This document shows, piece after piece, positions 27,179 to 38,379 of a stretch of 64,000 bases of DNA. Position numbers and translations under genes: made by a program. The stretch covers positions 1 through 64,000 of the forward strand of contig JAFZAZ010000003.1 in NCBI GenBank assembly GCA_017561985.1, given 5' to 3'. Each line of letters opens with the position of its first letter. Position 1 is the stretch's first letter. Source of the DNA: Lachnospiraceae bacterium. Lineage in GTDB: Bacteria; Bacillota_A; Clostridia; Lachnospirales; Lachnospiraceae. A model generated the notes under the pieces. That model did not search any database and was not told where the DNA came from. It was given only the letters and a program-made list of their open reading frames with translations.

Positions 27179-28885
27179 TTATTTTTCAGTCAAAGTCACC
27201 GCGAAAATGGTAAATTTCATTGCATTTTCCGCGTCTTTCATCGAAATTTTTATTTCGTGCGGCGCAACCGTATCATCGTTTACAAGAAGATACGTGTTGC
27301 AATGGTTCCAACCGATCTCGCGCGAGTTGATCTCACGGCAGAATCTGCCGTCCACAGTCACCGTAACCGCGCCGAACGACGCCTCTCCGGAGTCCTTGTA
27401 CGTGATGAAAAGGTTCCTGCAAGTCGCCTTGATCACGAATGGCCTGTCGCCCTCCGTGCGCATCCAGTTGTTGGGGAACTGCGGCGTTCCGAACGCATCG
27501 TAATCCATCTCCGCATACTGCAGCGCCGTGTCGACCTCTGTGAAGGACCCTGCGTCGATCTGCACGCGGTCCGCAAATGCCTCCGCGGTGTCGCGCGTCA
27601 CGGTGTAGCAATTCTCGTAAGGTCTGCCAAGGCAGCCTTCCGCCGGCCACTCCGGCTCCTCGTCGACGTGCGCGAGCGACTGCTCGATCAGGTGGTCGAT
27701 ACAGTCCGCCATCACGCGGTGACCGTCGTTTGTCGGATGATAGCAGTCATAGAAATACTGACGCTTCGAGATCACGCGGTTCTCCGCGTCGGGGAACTGC
27801 GGCGAAACCGCATCCTTCACGCTGACCATCGGCACCTGATAGTGCTCGCCGATCGGCGCGAGGCGGTCCTGCAGATTCCAGTCGTTCATGAACACTGCAA
27901 ACACAAGTATCACGGCCGGCATGTTCGGGCGGTTGTACGCCTTCGCAAGCAGGCTCTCAAAGCAGACGCCGTTGGTCTCGTCGCCCGCGTCGTTGACGGA
28001 AAATTCAATAAATACGATGTCCGGCTCTACCGTACCGTCGCGAAGCACATCGTGCTCGTAGCGCACCAGACCGAACTCCGAGGGCGTTCCGCCGACGCCG
28101 GCCTTCACGAGGTGCACCTTCTCCGGATCCGTCGCATACGTATCGCGGAAATGTGCAAACGTGCGGTAGCAATAGCTCTCCGTCTCGATCGGCTTCGCTC
28201 CCGCGCCCTGCGTGATGGAGCCGCCGATGAATGCAAGCGTCACGTCCTCCCCGCGCTCCGCCTTCTCGATCGCGCGGCGCAGACGGTGCGTGTTGCCCAT
28301 GGACAGAAGCGAATGTGCGATCATCTCGCGGTACGCGTCCGACTCGTAGTCGATCGGAGGATCGAGCTGCGGCTCCGGCGCCGTGTAGCCGTCCTGCAGA
28401 TACAGGATCACGGTGAGCTTGATCTTTACGTTCTGTTCATCGGAAAATAAGAAAAAGGTTCCGAGGATATCGTCATGTTCCTTCCAGTCGAACTCGGAGA
28501 GCGGGAACACTCTCTCCGCTCCGTCACAGCACACTTCCATGGTCATGCGCGTGCCGTCGCTGTACCGGTCCGTCGTCGCATAGTGCTGCAGCTCGCAGGT
28601 CACCTCGCGCTCCGGGTCACCGCCGTCCGCATTTTCCGCAATGATGCCGATGCTGTGCACGATCTCGCGGAAGTCGTTCGTCTTCTGAAGACGGTTTCCG
28701 AGTTCCTCCGGAAGCTCCGGGCAGATTAGTCGCAGGTTCTGCGAAACGCGGTTCTCCAGGAAGATCATCTCCGCGTAGCGGTCCCCCTGCGGCGCCTTGT
28801 GCGACGCGTACAGCAGATCCTCCAGCATAAAATATACCTTGGCCCGTTGTTTGGTCGGGTCCTTCGGTGCGACAGGTCCTCTCAT
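27179..28885 (-). CDS. Cytoplasmic SGNH-hydrolase with extra N- and C-terminal domains
   Basis: A 568-aa protein. A roughly 190-residue N-terminal domain precedes an SGNH/GDSL esterase core at about 205-400. The core carries GGSIT (nucleophile Ser223), the glycine block GVGGTPS, FSVND (Asn298) and YHP (His383). A strand-rich C-terminal module of about 165 residues follows. There is no signal peptide, so it should act inside the cell, plausibly removing acetyl groups from imported oligosaccharides. The lipoprotein at 30.7-32.1 kb has the same core and C-terminal module and is its exported paralogue. The ATG at 28885 is the best-supported start although AGGAG is rather far (about 13 bases). Confidence 0.82.
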   Translation of the reverse strand: MRGPVAPKDPTKQRAKVYFMLEDLLYASHKAPQGDRYAEMIFLENRVSQNLRLICPELPEELGNRLQKTNDFREIVHSIGIIAENADGGDPEREVTCELQHYATTDRYSDGTRMTMEVCCDGAERVFPLSEFDWKEHDDILGTFFLFSDEQNVKIKLTVILYLQDGYTAPEPQLDPPIDYESDAYREMIAHSLLSMGNTHRLRRAIEKAERGEDVTLAFIGGSITQGAGAKPIETESYCYRTFAHFRDTYATDPEKVHLVKAGVGGTPSEFGLVRYEHDVLRDGTVEPDIVFIEFSVNDAGDETNGVCFESLLAKAYNRPNMPAVILVFAVFMNDWNLQDRLAPIGEHYQVPMVSVKDAVSPQFPDAENRVISKRQYFYDCYHPTNDGHRVMADCIDHLIEQSLAHVDEEPEWPAEGCLGRPYENCYTVTRDTAEAFADRVQIDAGSFTEVDTALQYAEMDYDAFGTPQFPNNWMRTEGDRPFVIKATCRNLFITYKDSGEASFGAVTVTVDGRFCREINSREIGWNHCNTYLLVNDDTVAPHEIKISMKDAENAMKFTIFAVTLTEK

Positions 28886-28967
28886 GATTTCTTCGGTTCT
28901 CCTTGATTGTGTTCTGATGTAACATTTTCCGGATGCATATTCTTTCTGAATAAACGCATCTTTTAGC

Positions 28968-28997
28968 AGTATATCATACATGCCTCGGATTCGGCAA
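28968..28997 (-). promoter_or_regulatory. Promoter of the cytoplasmic SGNH gene
   Basis: Minus strand TTGCCG (28992-28997), 18-bp spacer, TATACT (28968-28973). It lies back to back with the GH30 promoter. Confidence 0.55.
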
Positions 28998-29017
28998 CCT
29001 GTTTTCGCGTGTTTGCG

Positions 29018-29046
29018 TTGACTTCAAACTGCGGTCGTTGTACACT
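29018..29046 (+). promoter_or_regulatory. Promoter of the GH30 gene
   Basis: TTGACT (29018-29023), 17-bp spacer, TACACT (29041-29046). Confidence 0.7.
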
Positions 29047-29093
29047 ACACATGCCGGTCGCGTATGCCGGCATTTTACGAAAGGATGATGTTT

Positions 29094-30626
29094 ATGAAAT
29101 TCCGCAATCGATTGTTTTTGCTTCTCGTTCTGCTCTTGACCGCTGCTCTCACCGGCTGCGGCGGCGGAAACGAGACAACCCCCGCCGACGCGACGCCCGG
29201 TGTCTCAGGTACGCCGTCAACGCCCACCGCGGTTCCGACGAACGCACCCGTGACGGTCGACCCCGACGCGCGTCAGCTGATGCTCGGTTTCGACAAGACG
29301 CACCAGACCATCGACGGTTTCGGCGCCGGCTTCACATGGTACTCGGAGATGATCTTCAGCCTCAAGAAGTCGCAGGAATGCCTTGATCTTCTGTTCCGCG
29401 ACGCCGGGTTCACCATTTTGCGCTTCAAGAATGAGCTCGGCTATTCGAGCAGCATTCTCGGCAAGGCGCGCATCGACAAGCAGTACTATCTCGCGGCCAA
29501 GGAACAGGCCGACGCGCGCGGCGAAAAGGTGACCGTTCTCTACTCGAGCTGGTCCCCGCAGGCCTCCCTCAAGAGCAACAACCGCGTCGAGGGCGGCGGC
29601 ACGCTCCGCAAGAATTCCGACGGCAGCTACGTCTATGACGATTTCGCAAAATGGTGGGCTGACGCAGTCACGCTCTACCGCTCCCAGGGCATCCCGGTCG
29701 ACGTCGTCAGCATTCAGAACGAGTGCGACTTTGTCGCAAGCTACGACGGCTGCGAATTTGCCCCGAACGAGACCGAAACGCAGGCTTCGTACGGCAAAGC
29801 TTTCCTCGCCACGTACCGCAAATTCCGCGAGCAGTTCGGCGACGAAGCGCCGCTCATGATCGCGCCCGAGACGATGACCGTCGACACGACCTCGCTCAAG
29901 GCATATCTCAACCCGATCCTAGCCGAGGAGCCGAACAGCGTTTACGCCATCGCTCACCACCTCTATCTCGGCGGCACGTCCTCGGACGACCCGAACTCCT
30001 GCGAGCCCGACTCGTTCCTGATGAACTTCATGGGCGCCAAAAGCCTCGCCGCGAAAAATAACTTAAAGAAGTGGCAGACCGAGTTCTACCGCGGCACTGC
30101 ACTTCAGACCGCCAACGTGATCAACAACTCGCTCGTCTATGAGGACGCCAACGCGTACATCTTCTGGGGCGGCGTATGGCGCGCCGAACAGGGCAACGAC
30201 GGCATGGACAACGGCAACCTTCTGATTGTCGGAAACGCCGCTTCCCACTGGCCGAACGACGACGGTTTCCTGGTGACCGGCAACTACTATGCAATGCGGC
30301 ATTTTTCGCAGTATGTGCGCCCCGGCTTCACCCGCATCGACATCGGCGTGACCGGAGCCACGACGCTTCGCGCAAGCGCGTACGTAAGTCCCGACGGAAC
30401 CCGCACGGTCATCGTGCTTCTCAACAATGATTCCGCGGAGACCAAAGTGCAGCTTCCGCTCGACAACTACAGTCTCTCCTCGTCGTCCTGCTACCAGTCG
30501 GTGTTCACCAAAGGCTACACCGCCGACATGTGCTACAAAGGTCTCGGCGCTCTGCCCGATTCCCGCGTTCTCACGCTTCCCGGTGAGAGCGTGACGACCA
30601 TCGTGCTGGACGGCTCGCAGAACTGA
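29094..30626 (+). CDS. Glycoside hydrolase family 30 lipoprotein (xylanase-like)
   Basis: A 510-aa extracellular lipoprotein. The signal peptide has lipobox LTGC (Cys22), followed by a Thr/Pro linker to about residue 57. The (beta/alpha)8 catalytic domain has the acid/base Glu210 in SIQNE and the nucleophile Glu330 in WQTEF. The beta-sandwich side domain typical of GH30 follows (about 395-510). It is closest in feel to the xylan-acting GH30 enzymes rather than glucocerebrosidases, but subfamily cannot be fixed by eye. The ATG at 29094 follows AAAGGA by eight bases. Flanking SGNH esterases make a role in acetylated (glucurono)xylan breakdown likely. Confidence 0.88.
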   Translation: MKFRNRLFLLLVLLLTAALTGCGGGNETTPADATPGVSGTPSTPTAVPTNAPVTVDPDARQLMLGFDKTHQTIDGFGAGFTWYSEMIFSLKKSQECLDLLFRDAGFTILRFKNELGYSSSILGKARIDKQYYLAAKEQADARGEKVTVLYSSWSPQASLKSNNRVEGGGTLRKNSDGSYVYDDFAKWWADAVTLYRSQGIPVDVVSIQNECDFVASYDGCEFAPNETETQASYGKAFLATYRKFREQFGDEAPLMIAPETMTVDTTSLKAYLNPILAEEPNSVYAIAHHLYLGGTSSDDPNSCEPDSFLMNFMGAKSLAAKNNLKKWQTEFYRGTALQTANVINNSLVYEDANAYIFWGGVWRAEQGNDGMDNGNLLIVGNAASHWPNDDGFLVTGNYYAMRHFSQYVRPGFTRIDIGVTGATTLRASAYVSPDGTRTVIVLLNNDSAETKVQLPLDNYSLSSSSCYQSVFTKGYTADMCYKGLGALPDSRVLTLPGESVTTIVLDGSQN

Positions 30627-30653
30627 TTCGTCCGATTCATTTTCAGACATAAC

Positions 30654-30696
30654 AAAACGGCGCTTCCGGAATCTCCCGGGAACGCCGTTTTTTCTC
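30654..30696. terminator. Bidirectional terminator between GH30 and the SGNH lipoprotein gene
   Basis: Long GC stem beginning AAAACGGCG (30654-30662) and closing CGCCGTTTT (30683-30691), followed by T-runs on both strands. It serves the two convergent genes. Confidence 0.85.
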
Positions 30697-30708
30697 CTGT
30701 TTGAATGT

Positions 30709-32055
30709 TTATTTGCCGACGCCGATGGCAAGCACCGAAAAATCCTTGTCGGCGTTTCCCTCCGCCATCCGGATCTCAAGCGTGTGCTCCGCTGCGGTGT
30801 CCTCGTTGAGCACGACGAGCGTGTACGGGTTGTTCCATGCACCGCTCTCCTTGCCCTTCACCGTCTTCACTACCTTGCCGTCCACGAGGATCTCGGCATC
30901 TCCGAATGCGTCGCTCGTCGACTTCTTGTACACCACGAGAAGCGACTTGCACGTCGCCTTCAGCGTCAGGCTCTTCCTGCCGTCCGTCGACGCGTGCTTG
31001 AAGCTGTTCGGGAACGTCGTTCCGTCCTCGTAGCGCACGGAAAATACGCCCTTGTCCTGCGTCGTGAATCCGCCTGCATCCACCGTGATTCCCTCGGCTG
31101 CCGCAGCCTCCGCGCTCGCCGCATCCACCAGGATGACCTTGTCGAACGAATCGCCGAGCAGTGCCTTCTCCGGCATCGCGTTGGCCGTCTCCGCCTCCTC
31201 CTCATCGACCTTCTTCAGAAGATACATCAGACAGTCGCGCATGATCTTGTGGCCGTACGCGGTCGGATGATACACATCGTTAAAATACGTTGCTTCCTTC
31301 AGCGAACCGTCGGTCAGGCGCGGCACAACAGCATTTTTCACGCTGACCATCGGAAGGTCGTAGTGCGTGCCGACGGGCTTCAGGCGGTCCTGCAGGTTCC
31401 ATTTGGACTGGAACACGCTGAACAGAAGGATCACAGCCGTGTCGTCGCTCGTCTGCATCGCGCGGCGCACAAGGCCTTCGAACGTCTCGCCGTTCGTCGG
31501 GTCGTCGCCGTCATTTACCGCAAATTCGATCACGAGAAGATCCGGAACAATCCCGCCGTTCTTCGTCAAAACGTCGCGCTCATAGCGCACCACGCCGAGC
31601 GTCGACGGCGTTCCCGAGAGACCCGCATTCAGAAAATGCACGTTTGCTCCGCCGTCCTTGCCGTACACCTTCGCAAACTCCGTCGCGAACGACGATGCGT
31701 AGCAGTTCTTGTAGTTGGCAGCGCCCTCGCCCTCCGTGATGGAGCCGCCGATCGTCACGATGTAGACATCCTCGCCGTTTCTCGCCTTCTCGATCACCTT
31801 CTTGAGGCGGGCGTTGTTGCCCGTGCTCATCAGGGAATCCTCGATCATATTGTTGTACCAGATCTCCTTCTCCGACAGCGCCGGCGTGGGCGTTGCCTCG
31901 GGAGTCGGCGTCGCCTCGGGCGTCGGGGTTACCTCCTGCGTGGGCGTAACCGTCGGCGTCGTCTCCGTCTTGTTGTCCTTGCCGCATGCCGTCAAAGCTG
32001 CCGCAAGCAGCGCGACGCACAGCAGCATCCATACTTTCTGCGTGTGTTTTTTCAT
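30709..32055 (-). CDS. SGNH-hydrolase lipoprotein, exported paralogue
   Basis: A 448-aa lipoprotein: lipobox LTAC (Cys24), a Thr-Pro linker to about residue 60, and an SGNH core with GGSIT (Ser105), AGLSGTPS, FAVND (Asn191) and YHP (His263). A C-terminal strand-rich module (about 295-448) matches that of the cytoplasmic paralogue. It likely deacetylates plant polysaccharide outside the cell next to the GH30 lipoprotein. AAAGGA eight bases before the ATG at 32055 supports that start over an ATG eight codons upstream. It lies 20 bases downstream of azlD, which is probably incidental co-transcription. Confidence 0.85.
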   Translation of the reverse strand: MKKHTQKVWMLLCVALLAAALTACGKDNKTETTPTVTPTQEVTPTPEATPTPEATPTPALSEKEIWYNNMIEDSLMSTGNNARLKKVIEKARNGEDVYIVTIGGSITEGEGAANYKNCYASSFATEFAKVYGKDGGANVHFLNAGLSGTPSTLGVVRYERDVLTKNGGIVPDLLVIEFAVNDGDDPTNGETFEGLVRRAMQTSDDTAVILLFSVFQSKWNLQDRLKPVGTHYDLPMVSVKNAVVPRLTDGSLKEATYFNDVYHPTAYGHKIMRDCLMYLLKKVDEEEAETANAMPEKALLGDSFDKVILVDAASAEAAAAEGITVDAGGFTTQDKGVFSVRYEDGTTFPNSFKHASTDGRKSLTLKATCKSLLVVYKKSTSDAFGDAEILVDGKVVKTVKGKESGAWNNPYTLVVLNEDTAAEHTLEIRMAEGNADKDFSVLAIGVGK

Positions 32056-32075
32056 GGTATTTTCCTTTCTTTTGC

Positions 32076-32390
32076 TCATCCGAGCAGATGTATCACCCAG
32101 GTCGCAAGCCCCGCTGTCGCGCAGGCTGCAAGCGACACAATCACAAGTCCTTTGCCGCGGTATGCAAGCACCGCCGCCGCGAGAAGTCCGACGGCCGCAA
32201 CCGCCATCGACCCTGTCGCGTACAATGCCGCCGGCAGCGTCATCGCCGTCAGCACCGCGTAGGGCACATAGTATAAGAACGACCGGAAGAACCGGTTGCG
32301 TACTTTTCTTCGAAACACCGTGAACGGGATCGCCCTCACCAGATACGTGACGAGCATCATCACAAGTGCGCACACAAAAAATCTACTCAC
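32076..32390 (-). CDS. azlD: AzlD-type branched-chain amino-acid transport subunit
   Basis: A 104-aa membrane protein with four hydrophobic helices, the size and pattern of AzlD, including VTYLVRAIPF near the N-terminus. It pairs with AzlC to export branched-chain amino acids or their analogues. The start is a GTG at 32390, eight bases inside the end of azlC, preceded by GGGAGG at eight-base spacing. Confidence 0.88.
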   Translation of the reverse strand: MSRFFVCALVMMLVTYLVRAIPFTVFRRKVRNRFFRSFLYYVPYAVLTAMTLPAALYATGSMAVAAVGLLAAAVLAYRGKGLVIVSLAACATAGLATWVIHLLG

Positions 32391-33156
32391 GGCACGCACC
32401 TCCCTCTTCCGCGGTCTCCCGCGGCCCGTCCTCGACCGGGAACAGCCATGCACCGACAGCCGCTGCTACCACTGCGCTCACGATGATGGCAAATCCGACC
32501 GACACTTCCTTCAGCACGGGCGCGTAGTACATCAGACAGCTGACCGCCGCGGCTGCCAGCGCCACAAAGAGCACCTTGCGGCTCTCCTTCGCAGCCGGCA
32601 CTACGATCGCGATGAACATGCCGTAGATGGCGAGGGTCATCACGTTCGTCACCGCCTTCGGAAGCACGTCGCCGAGCACCGCCCCGCCGAGCGTTCCGAG
32701 CGTCCACCCCGCGTACGGGAGCGTCATCAATCCGACGAAATACGGCGTCGTCACCGGCGTTCTGCGCGAAGCCGCCACGCCGTAGATCTCATCCGTGATG
32801 CCGAAACCGAGAAGCATCCGGCGAGGGCCCGACACGTCCTCGGACATATTTTGCGAGAGCGAAATGCCCATGAGGGAGTAGCGCAGGTTAATGATAAACT
32901 GCGACAGCGCAAGCTCGAAGACCGAACCTCCCGCCGCGATCGTCTTGACGCCCGCGATCTGCCCCGCGCTCGTCAGGTTGGTCATCGAGATCAGCACGGT
33001 CTCCCACCAGCGGAAGCCGAGCGTCGCGCCCAGAATGCCAAACGTGAACGACACGAAAAAATAGCCGCACGCGATCGGAAAGCCGTGCCGAAGCCCTTCG
33101 TTCCAATCGCTTCTGCGGGCTTTGCTATTCGATTGTACTTCGCTGTTCCCGCTCAT
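32383..33156 (-). CDS. azlC: AzlC-type branched-chain amino-acid permease subunit
   Basis: A 257-aa membrane protein with the AzlC signature GYFFVSFTFGILG, followed by several helices and LGFGITDEIYGVA. It forms the large subunit of the AzlCD exporter. The ATG at 33156 follows GGGAG. Stop and azlD start overlap, so the two are coupled. A hairpin separates it from asnA. Confidence 0.92.
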   Translation of the reverse strand: MSGNSEVQSNSKARRSDWNEGLRHGFPIACGYFFVSFTFGILGATLGFRWWETVLISMTNLTSAGQIAGVKTIAAGGSVFELALSQFIINLRYSLMGISLSQNMSEDVSGPRRMLLGFGITDEIYGVAASRRTPVTTPYFVGLMTLPYAGWTLGTLGGAVLGDVLPKAVTNVMTLAIYGMFIAIVVPAAKESRKVLFVALAAAAVSCLMYYAPVLKEVSVGFAIIVSAVVAAAVGAWLFPVEDGPRETAEEGGACRE

Positions 33157-33192
33157 TCTCGTCTCCCTGCGAACGTCCGCTCTCGTAACAAA

Positions 33193-33222
33193 GCAACGAG
33201 GCTGCCTGGGCAACCCCGTTGC
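33193..33222 (-). terminator. Hairpin between asnA and azlC
   Basis: GCAACGAGG (33193-33201) and CCCCGTTGC (33214-33222) pair with one mismatch. The run after it on the minus strand is short (CTTTGTT), so it may be a weak terminator or attenuator. Confidence 0.45.
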
Positions 33223-33268
33223 GGTTTTGATCGTTTTTGTTCATTTTTCGTAAAATGATTCTTTCGCC

Positions 33269-34279
33269 CTACAACAGCGTCACGCCGCGCGATGCAGCGT
33301 ACTCCACAGCCTCCTTCGGCCATACGGAAACCTGAACCTCGCCGATGTGCGCCTTGCGCAGGAAGAACATGCAGATGCGCGACTGGCCGATACCGCCGCC
33401 GACCGTGTACGGAAGCTTGCCCTCGAGAAGGCTCTTCTGGAAATCGAGCTCCGCGCGCTCCGGGCAGCCCGCCTTCGCAAGCTGGCTCACCAGAGACTCC
33501 TCATCGACACGAATACCCATCGAGGAGAGCTCAAGCGCGATGTCGTCGACCGGATAATAAACCATGATGTCGCCGTTCAGCTGCCAGTCATCGTAGTCCG
33601 GCGCACGTCCGTCGTGCTTCTCGCCGTTCGTGAGAAGGTCGCCGATCTTCATGATAAATACCGCGCCGTACTCCTTCGCGGCAAGGTACTCTCTCTCCTT
33701 CACGTTCTTGTCCGGATAGCGGTCAAGAAGCTCCTGCGAAGTGATAAAAGTGATCTCCTCGGGGAGAATGCATTTCACATAATCATACTGGTTTGCGATG
33801 TACTTCTCGGTCACGCGAAGCGCCTCGTACACATCCTTGACGGTCTTTTTGAGCGTCTCGACCGTGCGGTCCGCCTTCGTGATCACCTTTTCCCAGTCCC
33901 ACTGATCCACGAAGATCGAGTGGATATTGTCCGTGTCCTCATCCCTGCGAATCGCGTTCATGTCCGTGTAAAGGCCTTCACCTACGCGGAAGCCGTATTT
34001 GGCGAGAGCCATGCGCTTCCACTTTGCAAGCGAGTGAACGATCTCAACCGAAGCGTCGCCGTTCTCGCGGATGCCGAACACTACCGGGCGCTCCACACCG
34101 TTCAGGTTATCGTTGAGACCCGACTCCGGCGTCACAAACAGGGGCGCCGTCACGCGGTGCAGGTTGAGCTGTGTTGCAAGCTCGCGCTGAAAGAAATCCT
34201 TGACCTTCTTGATCGCAATCTGCGTCTCTCTCGTAGAGAGCGCGGACTTGTACCCTTCCGGGATAAAGCACTTGTCCAT
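33269..34279 (-). CDS. asnA: Asparagine synthetase A (ammonia-dependent)
   Basis: A 336-aa cytoplasmic enzyme related to class II aminoacyl-tRNA synthetases that makes asparagine from aspartate, ammonia and ATP. Length and the blocks SVEIVHSLAKWKR, DTDNIHSIFVDQWDWE and GGGIGQSR are those of AsnA. The ATG at 34279 follows AAAGGTG by six bases; an in-frame GTG nine bases earlier overlaps that site and is less likely. It lies 76 bases downstream of the DUF1846 gene. Confidence 0.97.
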   Translation of the reverse strand: MDKCFIPEGYKSALSTRETQIAIKKVKDFFQRELATQLNLHRVTAPLFVTPESGLNDNLNGVERPVVFGIRENGDASVEIVHSLAKWKRMALAKYGFRVGEGLYTDMNAIRRDEDTDNIHSIFVDQWDWEKVITKADRTVETLKKTVKDVYEALRVTEKYIANQYDYVKCILPEEITFITSQELLDRYPDKNVKEREYLAAKEYGAVFIMKIGDLLTNGEKHDGRAPDYDDWQLNGDIMVYYPVDDIALELSSMGIRVDEESLVSQLAKAGCPERAELDFQKSLLEGKLPYTVGGGIGQSRICMFFLRKAHIGEVQVSVWPKEAVEYAASRGVTLL

Positions 34280-34355
34280 ATCATTCACCTTTCTTCCGGC
34301 GGCATTGCCGTCGTTACACTTCTATAGTTCGGGGCCGCGCCCCGTGCGGAAAATG

Positions 34356-35840
34356 TCAGTGGTACAGCTTCTTGGTCTCATACACCGGCTCGCTCGTGAG
34401 GTGCATGCCGAGCTTGCGGAACACACCCTCGTCGACTGCCGAGAGGATAACGGTGCTGTGAACCTCGCAGTCCTTCAGGTTCTCAAGCTGCTGCATCGCA
34501 AGCTCCGCCTTGTCGTCCTGCGTAGCGCATACGGACAGCGCGATCAGCACTTCGTCCGTGTGCAGTCTCGGGTTGTGGTTGCCGAGATGGTTGATCTTGA
34601 GATCCTGGATAGGCTCGATCAGCGTAGGCGACAACAGATCAACGCTGTCGTCGACGCCCGCGAGCGTCTTCAGCGCATTGAGAAGCGCTGCCGAGGATGC
34701 ACCGAGAAGATCCGACGTCTTGCCGGTGACCACGCGTCCGTCGTTGAGCTCGATCGCTACGGCAGGTGCACCGCCGGTCTCCTCGGACTTCTGGTTCGCC
34801 GCTCCGACGACCGCACGGTCCTTGGGGCTGATGCCCGCCTTCTCCATCAACAGCTCAAGCTTCGCCTCCGCCTCTGCGGTCGCACGCGCCTTGCGGCGGT
34901 CGCACATCGTCGCGTAGTAGCGGCGGATGATCTCCTCCTTCGAAGCTTCGCGCGTCGCCTCGTCGTTGATGATGCAGTTGCCTGCCATGTTAACGCCCAT
35001 GTCGGTGGGCGACTTGTACGGGGATTTGCCGTAAATGCGCTCGAACATTGCGTTCAGAACGGGGAAGATCTCAACGTCGCGGTTGTAGTTGACCGTCGTC
35101 ACACCGTACGCTTCCAGGTGGAACGGGTCGATCATATTCACATCGTTGAGGTCGGCCGTTGCCGCCTCATACGCAAGGTTTACGGGGTGAGTCAGCGGAA
35201 GGTTCCAGATCGGGAAGGTCTCGAACTTCGCATAGCCGGCGCGGATGCCGCGCTTGTGCTCGTGATACAGCTGCGAGAGGCACGTCGCCATCTTGCCGCT
35301 GCCCGGTCCGGGTGCGGTCACGACAACGAGCGGACGGCTCGTCTCGATGTACTCGTTGCGGCCGAGTCCCTCGTCGCTCACGATCTTGGAAACATTGACA
35401 GGATAACCCTCAATGCGGTAATGACGATATACGTTCAGGCCCAGGTCGCGGAGTTTCTTCTCGTAATTGAGAACCGCGCTCTGTGCGATATACTGCGTCA
35501 GCACAACGCTGCGGACCAGAAGTCCGTAGCCGCGGAATGCGTCGATCAGACGGAGCACGTCGAGATCGTACGTGATGCTGAGGTCCGCACGAACCTTGTT
35601 GTTGACAATGTCGTTCGCGTTAATCGCGATGACAACCTCCGCATCCTCCTTGAGCTGTGCAAGCATGCGGATCTTACTGTCGGGATGGAAGCCCGGAAGC
35701 ACGCGCGATGCATGGAAATCATCGAACAGCTTTCCGCCGAACTCCAGGTAAAGCTTTCCGCCGAACTGGCCGATACGCTCCCGGATGTGCGCAGACTGCA
35801 TCTCCAGATACTGATCATTGTCAAAACCGACTCGTCTCAT
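34356..35840 (-). CDS. DUF1846-family protein
   Basis: A 494-aa soluble protein matching the DUF1846 (UPF0371) family by length and by the segments [22 protein letters not shown] (split across a nucleotide-binding-like loop near residue 170) and [12 protein letters not shown]. The function is not established. GGGAGG precedes the ATG at 35840. Only about 50 bases separate it from the HD-GYP gene, with no terminator between, so it is probably in the same transcript. Confidence 0.88.
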   Translation of the reverse strand: MRRVGFDNDQYLEMQSAHIRERIGQFGGKLYLEFGGKLFDDFHASRVLPGFHPDSKIRMLAQLKEDAEVVIAINANDIVNNKVRADLSITYDLDVLRLIDAFRGYGLLVRSVVLTQYIAQSAVLNYEKKLRDLGLNVYRHYRIEGYPVNVSKIVSDEGLGRNEYIETSRPLVVVTAPGPGSGKMATCLSQLYHEHKRGIRAGYAKFETFPIWNLPLTHPVNLAYEAATADLNDVNMIDPFHLEAYGVTTVNYNRDVEIFPVLNAMFERIYGKSPYKSPTDMGVNMAGNCIINDEATREASKEEIIRRYYATMCDRRKARATAEAEAKLELLMEKAGISPKDRAVVGAANQKSEETGGAPAVAIELNDGRVVTGKTSDLLGASSAALLNALKTLAGVDDSVDLLSPTLIEPIQDLKINHLGNHNPRLHTDEVLIALSVCATQDDKAELAMQQLENLKDCEVHSTVILSAVDEGVFRKLGMHLTSEPVYETKKLYH

Positions 35841-35893
35841 AAAAAGACCTCCCGTTTCGTAGGAAAATGTATTTGTTTTGAATTCTGAAAATA

Positions 35894-37144
35894 TCACTCA
35901 ACAGGGAACACGATCTCCCCGTATTTGTCATGCTCTTCGCGGAGGAATTCCTCAATCTTCGGCTTCAGCCAGATGACCGTATCGACGATGCACGGCTCAA
36001 AATGACGTCCGCGCTCGCGGCCGAGCTCAAACAGAACCTCGTCGATGTCCATACTCTTCTTGTACACGCGTTCCGAAAGCATCGCATCAAGCGAATCCGC
36101 TACCGCCATGATACGCGCGGAAAGCGGGATTGCCGTGCCCTTCAGGCCCTCGGGATAGCCGGTGCCGTCCCAACGCTCGTGGTGGCTCAGCGTGATCTCC
36201 TGTGCGCATTTTACGAGGCGCTGGTCCTTGACTCCGGAGAGATTCTCCGTGACAAGGCGGTAACCCTCGCGTGTGTGGTTCTTGATGATCTGATACTCCT
36301 CGTCCGTGAGCTCTCCCTCCTTGAGAAGGATGGCGTCGGGGATCGCGATCTTGCCGACGTCGTGGAGCGGCGCCGCGGTCTCCATGTAGCTGATGGATCT
36401 CGGCGACAGCTCGGACTGGTAATGTCCCTGCATGCACATGCCCTCGGCGATCATCTTCACGTACGCCTGCGTGCGGCGCACATGATGTCCCGTGCTCTCG
36501 TCGCGGAACTCGAGGAAATTAGCAAAACCGGAGATCAGCTGCGTCTGCATGTCCTTCATCTGAAGGTTGTTCTTCTGCAGCAGATCAAGGCTGGATTCGG
36601 TTTTTCCGACCAGCGCGATCAGCACGATGGTCAGCAGAATGTATTCCCATGTAAGACTGAAGCCGAACACGCTGATCCACTCACTCTCGGAGAGGAAGTA
36701 ATACGCGTCCAGAACTTCGTTGTGAGCGCGAAGAAACAACGAGCCCATCATGATGGCGTAGCACATCGCCGTGATGTGAAGCGTGAATCGTCTGCGGTAA
36801 TACAGGCACGAAAGCGCCGGCATCAAAGCGTACGTGATGTACAGAAGGATGCCCGGTTTCGTCGCCATGAAGCAGATTCCGCTGTGCATGCCGAGAATGA
36901 TGATGTATTTGATCAGCCAGGTTGCGCGCTGTGTGCGCCGCAGCCACCGTGTCAGCAGGTACAGCGCGAGAACGATCGCGGAAAATACGCCGCTCTCCGT
37001 GTAATTAAAGTCATTGTTGATGCCTACAGCGGTCAGAATGGCCAGCACAGGGCCGACGAAAAGAAGTACCAACGCACATCGGATCAGGATGTTGTTGATC
37101 TCATTCTCGTTCGTCTGCAGATATGCATTCTCGTAATTCAACAC
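35894..37144 (-). CDS. Membrane HD-GYP phosphodiesterase
   Basis: About 416 aa. Six hydrophobic helices (about residues 20-185) form a sensor-like membrane region, then an HD-GYP domain (about 205-400) with [13 protein letters not shown] and [10 protein letters not shown] intact. These hydrolyse c-di-GMP. The start is not certain: a GTG at 37144 lies only three bases after GGAGG and a TTG at 37141 has better spacing. It begins ten bases after the trpS stop. Confidence 0.9.
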   Translation of the reverse strand: MLNYENAYLQTNENEINNILIRCALVLLFVGPVLAILTAVGINNDFNYTESGVFSAIVLALYLLTRWLRRTQRATWLIKYIIILGMHSGICFMATKPGILLYITYALMPALSCLYYRRRFTLHITAMCYAIMMGSLFLRAHNEVLDAYYFLSESEWISVFGFSLTWEYILLTIVLIALVGKTESSLDLLQKNNLQMKDMQTQLISGFANFLEFRDESTGHHVRRTQAYVKMIAEGMCMQGHYQSELSPRSISYMETAAPLHDVGKIAIPDAILLKEGELTDEEYQIIKNHTREGYRLVTENLSGVKDQRLVKCAQEITLSHHERWDGTGYPEGLKGTAIPLSARIMAVADSLDAMLSERVYKKSMDIDEVLFELGRERGRHFEPCIVDTVIWLKPKIEEFLREEHDKYGEIVFPVE

Positions 37145-37153
37145 GCACCTCCG

Positions 37154-38311
<1,158 letters not shown>

Positions 38312-38313
38312 TT

Positions 38314-38348
38314 CCGCGCCCGAAAGTCAATCTGAAATCCGGGCGCGG
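38314..38348 (-). terminator. Hairpin after deoD
   Basis: Perfect 9-bp stem CCGCGCCCG (38314-38322)/CGGGCGCGG (38340-38348). The downstream minus strand is AT-rich but lacks a true T-run. Confidence 0.5.
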
Positions 38349-38379
38349 TCGTACAAAAATGTCGATTCGATTTTGGTTA

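Noticed and set aside
32383..32390. Frameshift between azlC and azlD
   Set aside because: An eight-base overlap with a GTG start and a well-placed GGGAGG is normal translational coupling.
34331..34346. GC hairpin between DUF1846 and asnA as a terminator
   Set aside because: The stem CGGGGC/GCCCCG has a three-base loop and no T-run on the minus strand; not convincing.
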